DNA from: Calothrix parasitica NIES-267 | Lineage (GTDB): Bacteria > Cyanobacteriota > Cyanobacteriia > Cyanobacteriales > Nostocaceae | Assembly (NCBI RefSeq): GCF_002368095.1 | Contig: NZ_AP018227.1 | Coordinates: 8,234,308-8,298,307, forward strand | Reading direction: 5' to 3' | DNA length: 64,000 nt | Part shown: positions 25,615 through 33,753 of the stretch, piece by piece | Position numbering within the stretch: the first letter of the stretch is position 1 | Layout: the number at the start of each line of letters is the position of its first letter | Position numbers and translations under genes: made by a program | Notes under the pieces: generated by a model | Database searches by the model: none | Told to the model about the DNA's origin: nothing | Seen by the model: only the letters and a program-made list of their open reading frames with translations

Positions 25615-26271
25615 ATGATTAATAGTGCTGACAAGCAACAATTTGTGATAAGTCAAATCACTGATAGTTTTGGTCAAAGAGATTTTAGTGGATACGATTT
25701 AGCTGGAATCAATTTAAAAGAACTTGATTTGACTGGAGTAAATTTTACAGGAGCAAATTTAAGCAATGCGAACTTAACTAGAGCAATTCTGACTAATGCA
25801 AAACTAGATAAGGCAAATTTAGCTCAAGCAAGCTTGCGAGAAGCTCATATGAATGAAGCATCTTTTGAACGAGCTAATTTAGCCAATGCTGATTTAACAA
25901 AGGCTTCTTTGTGTGGTGCAATATGTTTGGGTGCAGATTTTTATGACAGCAATTTGCAGGAAGCTTCATTGTGCGATACAGATTTGCGGGAAGCAAATTT
26001 AAGTAAATCCCAATTGATAGAAGCATCTTTAATAGAAGCGAATTTGTTTCTAGCTAATCTTCAAAATGCAAAATTATGTGGTGCTAATTTATTAGAAGCG
26101 AATCTAAATCAAGCCAATTTGAAGGGGGCTGATTTAGCTTGGGTCAATTTAACGCAAGCAAATTTAAAAGAAGCAAATTTACAGGGAGTAAACTTTTACA
26201 ATACTAAGTTTGACCAAGCAATTATGCCTGATGGTAGAATTAAACAAGTCCAAATTTTCTGTTTTAGTTGA
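25615..26271 (+). CDS. Pentapeptide-repeat protein
   Basis: A protein of 218 residues made mostly of A(D/N)LXX repeats from about residue 25 to 205, for example ANLSNANLTRAILTNAKL. Such proteins form a right-handed square beta helix. They are common in cyanobacteria, and some mimic DNA or bind gyrase, but most have no known role. There is no signal peptide, so it is probably cytoplasmic. It stands alone, convergent to fraE. Confidence 0.95.
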   Translation: MINSADKQQFVISQITDSFGQRDFSGYDLAGINLKELDLTGVNFTGANLSNANLTRAILTNAKLDKANLAQASLREAHMNEASFERANLANADLTKASLCGAICLGADFYDSNLQEASLCDTDLREANLSKSQLIEASLIEANLFLANLQNAKLCGANLLEANLNQANLKGADLAWVNLTQANLKEANLQGVNFYNTKFDQAIMPDGRIKQVQIFCFS

Positions 26272-26367
26272 TATTTAGCTTAAGACTGTTAGATTACGAG
26301 TAAGAACAGAAAATGGATTTTATTAACTCCTAACTCATAATTCCTAACTCTAAATACCTTTCTCTAA

Positions 26368-27147
26368 TTAAAACTCTTTTTGAGAAAAAATGAAAGCAGC
26401 TACAGCTAATAGCATCGCGCTGTAAAGTAAACTATAACTAGCATTTGTAATTAATGTAGTAGTATCTGGTAATGCTGATAAACCATATACAGCTTCATTC
26501 TTTAAATCTAAACGCGATAAATCTGGTAGAACTAGATATAAGCCTTGAGTTATTTTTTCTAAACCAGGATTTTCACTTGTACGCGCTAATCTCAAAAAAT
26601 CTTCGGTTGTATTTCCCATTAAATATACTGCGAATGTTAAAACTGTCGCTAAAATTGAACCTGTAAATACACCAAAAGTAATTGCTATCGCGCTAATCAA
26701 CGATAACTGTAATACAAGAAAAATAGCATTGATTGCAATACTTGCTGCTGAATAACTAATATTATTAACTTCTAAAAATATTAAATAAATAATGCTCATC
26801 GCGGTCACGAGCAATGCTAAAACCGTTGATAAGCCTAAATATTTACCAATAATAAATTCATTCCTGCTTATAGGTTTAGCGATTAACATTAAAATAGTTC
26901 GTTTCTCTATTTCTTTGCTAATTAATCCCGTTCCTACGAAAACTGCTATTATTAGACTTAGACTACTCATTGCAGCTAAACCTAAGTCTAAAAACATTTT
27001 GTCTTCTGTAGCTGCTGCTATTTCTGGTAGCAAATTTATAGCAATAGCTAATATAACTGTATAAAAGCCGATAATGTAGAAAATGCGGTCGCGAACTACT
27101 TCCCGAAAAGAATTGTTAGAAACCGCAAATACTCTGTTGAGATTCAT
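26368..27147 (-). CDS. fraE: FraE-like ABC-2 type membrane protein
   Basis: A protein of 259 residues with six membrane segments and an ABC-2 permease look (LISKEIEKRTILMLIAKPIS). In Anabaena, FraE is a 261-residue ABC-2-type protein encoded after fraC and fraD and needed to keep filaments together and for heterocyst maturation. Order, strand, length and the two upstream genes match here, so I use the symbol. The gene is the last of the operon and begins 80 bases after fraD. Its molecular role is not settled. Confidence 0.85.
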   Translation of the reverse strand: MNLNRVFAVSNNSFREVVRDRIFYIIGFYTVILAIAINLLPEIAAATEDKMFLDLGLAAMSSLSLIIAVFVGTGLISKEIEKRTILMLIAKPISRNEFIIGKYLGLSTVLALLVTAMSIIYLIFLEVNNISYSAASIAINAIFLVLQLSLISAIAITFGVFTGSILATVLTFAVYLMGNTTEDFLRLARTSENPGLEKITQGLYLVLPDLSRLDLKNEAVYGLSALPDTTTLITNASYSLLYSAMLLAVAAFIFSQKEF

Positions 27148-27227
27148 ATTGATTTTACGTTTAACTCAGTATCACAACTCAGTTATGATTTATCAATTGT
27201 GATTTGTCAATTGATGATAATAACTAA

Positions 27228-28325
27228 TTAGTTCTCGAATCTTTCAGGGTTTTTTACTGTTGTATAAGTAGGTTTATCGGGGGAACACTCCATTTCAGCA
27301 AATAGAGTTTTTTGGCTTCGTCCACCAATAACTTCAATAGATTCTGCAATAGGTGCAATTTGACATGATTTTGATAGATAAAAACCATTTTTTGCGGAGC
27401 TTGGACCCTTCCATACAGTAAATAAATCTAATTTGTAAGAATCAGGGTCTTTGGGGTCGATGCTACTTACCTCTAGTTTCAAGTCCCAGAACTCTTGTTC
27501 TAGAAAATCGTTTAAACCGTTCTCTATATTTTGCTGTTCTATATTATTTTCAACTCTTGTTTCAAGGTCTTGAACGTTACTTGTTAAATTTCGTGGTTTC
27601 AACCATTTCTCAGCCTCACCCCAAGATTTTCCATTTAATGTAGTTTCTAGGGCTAACTGGAATTTATTTAACATTAACAGCCCATTGATAGGAGTTTTTT
27701 CTGTAGGCTCAAATACCGTGACCAAATCATTTGGTTTAACAACTTCTTTTGAGTAAATTGGATATTTAGCACTGGGGTAATCCTTCAACCATGTATCTGT
27801 AACTCCGTAAAGATTAAGCCAACAGCTTAACAGCATGCAGCAGCCAATTAAAGTTATGACACTTTCCCGGTCTTCTAGTTTTGGTAATTGAGTTTTAACG
27901 TCGGTACCACTTCCTTCAAAAAATTCGGGAACAGCAGTAATTAAAGCTGATATTGTAGGCCAAAAAATGATTGTTCTAGCTATCAGTTGTTCATCTTGCT
28001 GAAAAGCAAAAATGCTGACTATACCTCCTGTAATTACAGCACCAACAGGCATAATCGTTCCGGGAACATATAAAGGCTTGTCGGTAGTGTACCAGGAAGT
28101 TCCAGCAATCAAAAATGCCCAGCCAAAAAATGCAATTATATCTTGAATACCACCATAAGCGAGGGATGACATTACCCAAGAAAATAAGCTCAAATAAATT
28201 AATGTCTGCCAAGAAAAAGCTTTTGGTGGTAAAAAGAATTTTTTAATGCTTTCAATAATATCTTTTAGAAAATCAAATAGAAACGCTAAACCAAGCAAGT
28301 CTGCCGTCTCTTTGAATACGCCCAC
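27228..28325 (-). CDS. fraD: FraD-like septal-junction protein (DUF5357)
   Basis: A protein of 365 residues with five predicted membrane segments (about 39-58, 60-79, 88-108, 115-134 and 156-173), followed by a large polar C-terminal domain. This is the layout of FraD, which sits at the septa between cells and is part of the plug module of septal junctions in Anabaena. FraD in Anabaena has about 343 residues. It lies between FraC-like and FraE-like genes, which strengthens the call. A coiled-coil-like stretch (TRVENNIEQQNIENGLNDFL) lies in the C-terminal domain. Confidence 0.85.
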   Translation of the reverse strand: MGVFKETADLLGLAFLFDFLKDIIESIKKFFLPPKAFSWQTLIYLSLFSWVMSSLAYGGIQDIIAFFGWAFLIAGTSWYTTDKPLYVPGTIMPVGAVITGGIVSIFAFQQDEQLIARTIIFWPTISALITAVPEFFEGSGTDVKTQLPKLEDRESVITLIGCCMLLSCWLNLYGVTDTWLKDYPSAKYPIYSKEVVKPNDLVTVFEPTEKTPINGLLMLNKFQLALETTLNGKSWGEAEKWLKPRNLTSNVQDLETRVENNIEQQNIENGLNDFLEQEFWDLKLEVSSIDPKDPDSYKLDLFTVWKGPSSAKNGFYLSKSCQIAPIAESIEVIGGRSQKTLFAEMECSPDKPTYTTVKNPERFEN

Positions 28326-28389
28326 TTTATTCTCCTATTAATTACTCTAACTACAGTTCAAAAACTAAATATATTTACAACTTTTACAG

Positions 28390-28968
28390 TTACAATCGAG
28401 CGTTTGCTAAACTAAGTGCGCGGAACAACACAACTAATGTGATTGCAGTATAGCTAAGTGCAGTAGCTAATAATGTAGTAGTCAATAAGCTCGTACTTTG
28501 CCACGCGATTCTCTTTCCACGACGCGATTTTCGCATTAATAAAATTGAATCTTCTGGTTCTACTTCTGGTTTTTTCTCTCCAGGGTCGCTTAAGGATAGA
28601 ATCATTAATTTTAATATTCCAAACTTAACTATTAAGGTTCCAAAAAAAGTTGTGAAACCAACTAAAATAATAGTCGAAGAGAAATTTTCTGGTAAACGAT
28701 TGTATAGAATATAGTTGATGATTCCGATTCTATAACTATCAAAAATAGCAGTTCGCTCTACGATAAAGAATATCACCCAACCAATAACGTTGGAAAAAAC
28801 ATTCATAGAGATAGCGTAAAAGGAGCTAGTTCGTTTATCGAATTTGAGTCTCCGATTCAGGATATACGCTTCTACCGGAATCGCTACTAATAAAAATAGA
28901 AAATCAAATAAAATTATTCCGAAAGGAAAAATCTGGAAAGACGAGGTAGGGTCAAAGCCTTCAAACAT
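28390..28968 (-). CDS. fraC: FraC-like filament-integrity protein
   Basis: A protein of 192 residues with four or so membrane segments, starting MFEGFDPTSSFQIFPFGIIL. FraC in Anabaena has about 179 residues and is the first gene of fraCDE; it is needed for filament integrity and for molecule exchange between cells. Here it is the first gene of the minus-strand trio, 64 bases before fraD. A basic loop (RKSRRGKRIAW) comes before the last membrane segment. The promoter should lie in the 28969-29177 region. Confidence 0.84.
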   Translation of the reverse strand: MFEGFDPTSSFQIFPFGIILFDFLFLLVAIPVEAYILNRRLKFDKRTSSFYAISMNVFSNVIGWVIFFIVERTAIFDSYRIGIINYILYNRLPENFSSTIILVGFTTFFGTLIVKFGILKLMILSLSDPGEKKPEVEPEDSILLMRKSRRGKRIAWQSTSLLTTTLLATALSYTAITLVVLFRALSLANARL

Positions 28969-29453
28969 ATTCTTATCACTCCACTTAATGTAACTTCAGA
29001 TACTACTTTGATAATATAAAGCCTTTAGCAGTAAATAATATTAAACGGAATTTAGCTCTTTTACCATTTTTTATACTTGAATCAGCATAAAGGTAAATTA
29101 TTGTTATGGGCAAGACTCCCAGGATTTAATTTCACCACTGTTGACCTACTGTTCTTTGCCATAAAAATTGACGGGTTATGACAAGCAAAGGAACCAGGAG
29201 AGCAGGGAGAAGAAAAAAATTAGCAAAAAATGCCGTAAAGCGGTTAGGGATAGACCGCGACTTAAAAGGATTGTATTGGCGAACAGTCATCGATAATAAC
29301 CATAAAAATCAATAACAATAAATTAGAAATACTGCTTCCTGATGTTACCTGGATTTAGGTAAGATAAAAAACTATCTTGAAAAGTTGTACTCGCGCGAGC
29401 GAATCCCAGGTTCTGCAACTTTTCATTGCCACATTACAGATATTTGACTTTAA
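28969..29453. other. Spacer between fraC and the CobA-like gene
   Basis: The spacer is divergent and must hold both promoters. It contains a short basic frame (29178-29315) and, near 29374-29426, an AAAAGTTG/CAACTTTT stem with CTCGCGCGAG inside. I see no cobalamin riboswitch. Confidence 0.45.
29178..29315 (+). CDS. Possible small basic protein (45 residues)
   Basis: An ATG frame of 45 codons begins MTSKGTRRAGRRKKLAKNAV and ends GLYWRTVIDNNHKNQ. It is strongly basic at the start. It lacks a clear ribosome-binding site and I do not recognise a family. Its compact composition looks more protein-like than a random frame in this AT-rich DNA, but it could be chance. Confidence 0.3.
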   Translation: MTSKGTRRAGRRKKLAKNAVKRLGIDRDLKGLYWRTVIDNNHKNQ

Positions 29454-30590
29454 ATGACAAGGAACGGTATCGGTATTCGTACAGCACAGCTGCGTCCCAC
29501 AAGGCTCAAAGGTCAGATTCATGTTTATGATGGCGCAGGTAAAGGTAAGTCTCAGGCAGCTTTAGGAGTTGTATTACGCTCTATCGGCTATGGTATAAAT
29601 GATTCAAATAATTACAATCGCGTTTTACTATTACGGTTTCTAAAAGGACCGGAAAGAGATTATGACGAAGATGGGGCTATTGCAGCTTTACAGCGCGGTT
29701 TTCCTCATTTAATTGACCAAGTACGTACTGGTAGAGCAGAATTTTTTGATAAAAATGACATTATATCCTTCGATACACAAGAAGCTATCAGAGGTTGGGA
29801 TGTAGCAAAAGGTGCTATAGCTTCCGGTTTATATTCAGTAGTTGTATTGGATGAAATTAACCCGGTATTAGACTTGGGTTTACTAGAAGTTGATGAAGTC
29901 GTAAAAACCTTAAAATCCAAACCTCAAGATTTAGAAATTATTGCAACTGGAAGAGGAGCACCACAAGAGCTATTAGATATCGCCGATTTACATTCAGAAA
30001 TGAAACCCCAGCACCATTCCACAGCGGAACTGCATGGTTTAGAAGGTATAGAAATCTATACTGGTTCGGGTAAAGGAAAATCCACTAGTGCTTTGGGTAA
30101 AGCTTTAAAAGCCATAGGTAGAGGAATCAACCACCCCGGTTCCACTCGTGTATTGATTATGCAGTGGCTTAAGGGTGGGAGTGGATATACCGAAGATGAA
30201 GCAATCGCAGCACTACAGCAATCTTATCCTGAAGTTGTAGACCATCAACGCTGCGGTCGGGATGCTATCGTATGGCGAAATTCTCGGCAAGAATTAGATT
30301 ATATGGAAGCTGAAAGAGGTTGGGAAATAGCGAAAACAGCTATTGCTTCGGGATTGTATAAAACAATTATCCTTGACGAACTTAATCCCACAGTCGATTT
30401 AGAATTACTTCCTGTAGAACCAATATTAGAAGCATTGCTGCGTAAACCCCGACATACAGAAGTGATTATTACGGGACGCTGCCAAAATCAACCAGAATAT
30501 TTTGAATTAGCAAGCGTTCACTCCGAGGTCTACTGTCATAAACATTATGCCAATCACGGTGTAGAACCAAAGCGTGGGGTTGATTTTTAG
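29454..30590 (+). CDS. Two-domain CobA/BtuR-like adenosyltransferase family protein
   Basis: A protein of 378 residues formed by two tandem copies of the CobA/BtuR P-loop fold, which in bacteria adenosylates corrinoids. Copy one has GAGKGKSQ at residues 27-34 and VVVLDEINPVLD; copy two has GSGKGKST at 204-211 and TIILDELNPTVD. Each copy keeps the AIAALQ and RGWxxAKxAIASGLY segments. Normal CobA has about 200 residues with one copy, so this is a duplication and fusion. It may be a corrinoid enzyme or a related nucleotide-binding protein. No cobalamin gene lies next to it. Confidence 0.88.
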   Translation: MTRNGIGIRTAQLRPTRLKGQIHVYDGAGKGKSQAALGVVLRSIGYGINDSNNYNRVLLLRFLKGPERDYDEDGAIAALQRGFPHLIDQVRTGRAEFFDKNDIISFDTQEAIRGWDVAKGAIASGLYSVVVLDEINPVLDLGLLEVDEVVKTLKSKPQDLEIIATGRGAPQELLDIADLHSEMKPQHHSTAELHGLEGIEIYTGSGKGKSTSALGKALKAIGRGINHPGSTRVLIMQWLKGGSGYTEDEAIAALQQSYPEVVDHQRCGRDAIVWRNSRQELDYMEAERGWEIAKTAIASGLYKTIILDELNPTVDLELLPVEPILEALLRKPRHTEVIITGRCQNQPEYFELASVHSEVYCHKHYANHGVEPKRGVDF

Positions 30591-30621
30591 GTTAATTGTT
30601 AGTGGGTACGATTAAGTGTGG

Positions 30622-30644
30622 GAGACGTAGCACTACTACGTCTC
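30622..30644. repeat. GAGACGT palindrome, copy 2
   Basis: Arms GAGACGTAG and CTACGTCTC flank CACTA. The TCTACA that follows the right arm is shared with the other copies. Confidence 0.85.
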
Positions 30645-30702
30645 TACATATCTTTCTTCGAGATAAAATTAAATTCATCTATCAAAAATTTCAAAAAAAA
30701 TT

Positions 30703-30816
30703 ATGGAAAATACCAATATTCTTGACTTGCTTACAGGAGGAATTGCTTTGTTAATTCTTATCGGTGGAATGTTAATGATGTTCACCACCATCTTTACTAC
30801 TAAAAAAAATAAATAA
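30703..30816 (+). CDS. Possible small single-pass membrane protein (37 residues)
   Basis: An ATG frame begins MENTNILDLLTGGIALLILI, has one hydrophobic segment (GGIALLILIGGMLMMFTTIF) and ends in a lysine-rich TTKKNK tail. It has the shape of the small single-helix subunits of membrane complexes, but I do not recognise a family and no clear ribosome-binding site precedes it. Confidence 0.45.
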   Translation: MENTNILDLLTGGIALLILIGGMLMMFTTIFTTKKNK

Positions 30817-30857
30817 TTGATATTTTTCTTTGTATAAGATTTAAGAGGTAAATCATT

Positions 30858-30911
30858 GTTAGTAGTTGCGCTTCAGTGCCAAATATTTGGCGCTGAAGCG
30901 CAACTACTAAC
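30858..30911. repeat. Long palindrome (GTTAGTAGTTGCGCTTCAG ...)
   Basis: This is a 54-base palindrome with one mismatched pair, centred on ATAT at about 30884. A partial copy of one arm (GGCGCTAAAGTGCAACTAC) lies at about 51429-51447. Confidence 0.85.
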
Positions 30912-30979
30912 CGTTTAACAACACTCATAAAGCTATATAATGTCGCTTGTTTAGCGGGAATGGCAGCAATTGGGAATAG

Positions 30980-33556
30980 ATGAATATTTTGAAAAAAGAT
31001 GGTTATAGGGCGGTATTTAGGAATATTGCAATTCTGATTCTAGTATTAGTTATTACTTTGGTGGGACTGGCTACTTACACCATAAGAAAATCTTTTCCCC
31101 AAGAAAACGGTACGATTGCGATACCAGGACTTGAAGGTGAGGTAAAAGTCCTGCGAGATGAATGGGGTATTGCTCAAGTTTATGCTGCTTCTGACCACGA
31201 TTTGTTTCTCGCACAGGGTTATGTCACTGCTCAAGACCGTTTCTGGCAAATGGACTTTTGGCGACATATTGGTACTGGAAGATTGTCGGAAATGTTTGGT
31301 GAGTCGCAGTTAGAAAAGGATAAATTTCTGCGAACGATGGGATGGAAGAAGATAGCGGAGCGGGAATTTGCAGAAACTTTAGATGACTCGACAAAGGCAA
31401 ATTTACAAGCTTATGCAGAAGGTGTAAACGCTTACCTAGAAGTTCATCAAGGTAGCGCTTTAAGTTTGGAATATGCTGTATTAAAACTTCTCAATCGCGA
31501 TTATCATCCGGAATCTTGGCAGCCAATTGACTCTATCCTCTGGGGTAAGGTGATGGCTTACGACCTGAGTACAAATCTTGGTGATGAGATTGAGCGGACT
31601 ATTCTATTAAAATCTTTTCCTAAATCGCGAGTAGATGAACTTTTTCCCGGTTATCCCGAAGGTTTTCCGGTCATCTTACCCGATTTTAAAGTTGCAGCAA
31701 AGGAACCAAAACAAACTCAGAAAAATGTAGAAAATACTAATCTACTCGATTCACTTGCTATTCAAGAGATTACCCCTGAGCTAAAATCTATTGCTGCTAG
31801 TGTAAGTGGAATGGAAGAAATTCTTGGTGCTACTGGAATGGGTGTAGGTTCCAATAGCTGGGTTATTTCTGGTCAACGTACTGCGACGGGTAAACCAATC
31901 TTAGCTGATGACCCCCATTTAGCCGTGCAAATGCCTTCGATTTGGTATGAAATAGGTTTACACTGCACCACTGATATCACAGCTAATTGTCCTTATAACG
32001 TTACTGGTTTTTCTTTTCCGGGGGTACCGGGAATAATTGTCGGACACAATAATCGCATCGCTTGGGGTGTCACAAATGTGATGTCCGATACGATGGATTT
32101 GTATATCGAAAAGATTAATCCCCAAAATCCCAATCAGTATGAAATGAACGGTAAATGGGTCGATATGCAGCTTGTGAAAGAGGAAATTCAAGTTGCTTCC
32201 CAAGAACCTGTAAGTCAAGTTGTTCGTTACACCCAACACGGCCCAATTCTTTCTGATGTTTTTTCACCATTACAAAAATTCGATAAAAATTCATCGGTTG
32301 AAGTTCCTAATAATTATGCTGTTTCTTTGCGCTGGAATGCTTTGGAACCTTCGAGATTAATTGCTGCTACTCAAGAAATAAACCGCGCTCAAAATTGGCA
32401 AGATTTTCGTACTGCTGCAAGTAAGTTTGAGATTGCCGCTCAAAATTTGATATATGCTGATGTTGATGGAAATATTGGCTATCAAATGCCTGGTAAAACT
32501 CCCATACGTAAAAAAGGAGATGGACGCTATCCGGTACCGGGTTGGGATAATCAATATGAATGGCAAGGATATATTGATTTTGAGGAATTACCTCACAGTT
32601 TTAATCCCCAACAAGGATATATTATTACCGCAAATAATGCTGTAGTTGATGAAAGTTATCCTTATATCATTACAAAAGATTGGGTACGCGGTTATCGTGC
32701 AAAACGTATTGATGAAATTATTTCTCATACAAAATCACCTTTAAGTTTGGCTGATATCGAGTTGATACAGGCTGACAATCTCGATTTGAATGCGCGGGAT
32801 TTGATGCCAATATTAGAATCTATTTCCTTTGATGATTATCGTGTAGAGAACGCTCGTCAACTGTTACTAAATTGGGATTTTAAACTCAAAATAGAATCAC
32901 CAGAATCTACTATTTTTGAGACATTTTGGAAAAAATTACTGACGCTGACATTTAATGACGAACTACCCCAAGATTATCGTCCTGATGGTAGCGACCGTTG
33001 GTATACTGTTGTGAAAAACTTAGCCGCACAACCCAATAATTTATGGTGGGATAATCGCAATACATCAGAACAAGAAAACCGAGATGAAATATTTAAGCTT
33101 GCGTTTGTAGAAGCAGTTGAAGAGTTAGAAAATAGTTTAGGAAGCAACCCAGAAAAATGGAACTGGGGAAAGCTACATCAAATCAACTTTCGCAATGTGA
33201 CATTAGGTAAGTCCGGTGTATTCTTGATTGAAAAATTATTCAATCGGGGTACATACAAAGCAGCAGGTGATGGAGAAACCGTAAATGCAAACCGTTGGAA
33301 AGCGAATGAATCATCTTTTGAAGTCACGCATATTCCTTCATTCCGGATGATTTTAGACTTAGCAAAATTTGATAATTCCCAAGCGATTCACAGCACCGGA
33401 CAATCGGGACATGCATTTAACCGTCACTATACCGATATGATTGAATCTTGGCGAAATGTTCAATATCACTCTATCCTTTGGGAAGATGAGAAAATTGATA
33501 AAAAAGCTAAATCAACGCTTGTTTTGATACCAACTCAATTATCAATTAACAATTAA
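30980..33556 (+). CDS. Penicillin acylase family amidase (possible acyl-homoserine lactone acylase)
   Basis: An exported N-terminal-nucleophile hydrolase of 858 residues. One membrane/signal segment (about 14-33) is followed by the alpha-chain region (LRDEWGIAQVYAASDHDLFLAQGYVTAQDRFWQMD, in part). The self-cleavage site is G290-S291 in GVGSNSWVISG, where S291 becomes the first residue and nucleophile of the beta chain. The set of ADDPHL, GVPGIIVGHN and IAWGVTNVMSDTMDLY is typical of the family. AiiC of Anabaena, of nearly the same length, is an AHL acylase. The substrate here is not proven. It should act in the periplasm. Confidence 0.9.
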   Translation: MNILKKDGYRAVFRNIAILILVLVITLVGLATYTIRKSFPQENGTIAIPGLEGEVKVLRDEWGIAQVYAASDHDLFLAQGYVTAQDRFWQMDFWRHIGTGRLSEMFGESQLEKDKFLRTMGWKKIAEREFAETLDDSTKANLQAYAEGVNAYLEVHQGSALSLEYAVLKLLNRDYHPESWQPIDSILWGKVMAYDLSTNLGDEIERTILLKSFPKSRVDELFPGYPEGFPVILPDFKVAAKEPKQTQKNVENTNLLDSLAIQEITPELKSIAASVSGMEEILGATGMGVGSNSWVISGQRTATGKPILADDPHLAVQMPSIWYEIGLHCTTDITANCPYNVTGFSFPGVPGIIVGHNNRIAWGVTNVMSDTMDLYIEKINPQNPNQYEMNGKWVDMQLVKEEIQVASQEPVSQVVRYTQHGPILSDVFSPLQKFDKNSSVEVPNNYAVSLRWNALEPSRLIAATQEINRAQNWQDFRTAASKFEIAAQNLIYADVDGNIGYQMPGKTPIRKKGDGRYPVPGWDNQYEWQGYIDFEELPHSFNPQQGYIITANNAVVDESYPYIITKDWVRGYRAKRIDEIISHTKSPLSLADIELIQADNLDLNARDLMPILESISFDDYRVENARQLLLNWDFKLKIESPESTIFETFWKKLLTLTFNDELPQDYRPDGSDRWYTVVKNLAAQPNNLWWDNRNTSEQENRDEIFKLAFVEAVEELENSLGSNPEKWNWGKLHQINFRNVTLGKSGVFLIEKLFNRGTYKAAGDGETVNANRWKANESSFEVTHIPSFRMILDLAKFDNSQAIHSTGQSGHAFNRHYTDMIESWRNVQYHSILWEDEKIDKKAKSTLVLIPTQLSINN

Positions 33557-33753
33557 CAATCTTTATAAACTTAGCTATTAAGTTATAAGCTTAGTCTAAC
33601 TCCTAACTTAATAGCTGAAAATTCGCCAAAAAATATTAAAGTTAACAGCCTACCCTACTTGTCTTTCAAAAATAAAATAGTAATCCTATATATCTGAGAG
33701 CAAACCAAATAAACCCTTTAGGTGAAGATTGATAATTAATAATTGATAATTGA

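Larger units (their letters stand above)
30591..30979. other. Spacer with palindromes and a small membrane-protein frame
   Basis: The spacer holds GAGACGT copy 2 (30622-30644), a 37-codon frame (30703-30816) and a 54-base palindrome (30858-30911). Confidence 0.6.

Noticed and set aside
29374-29426. Possible tRNA or riboswitch before the CobA-like gene
   Set aside because: The AAAAGTTG/CAACTTTT stem has no T-loop or D-loop pattern and no B12-box.
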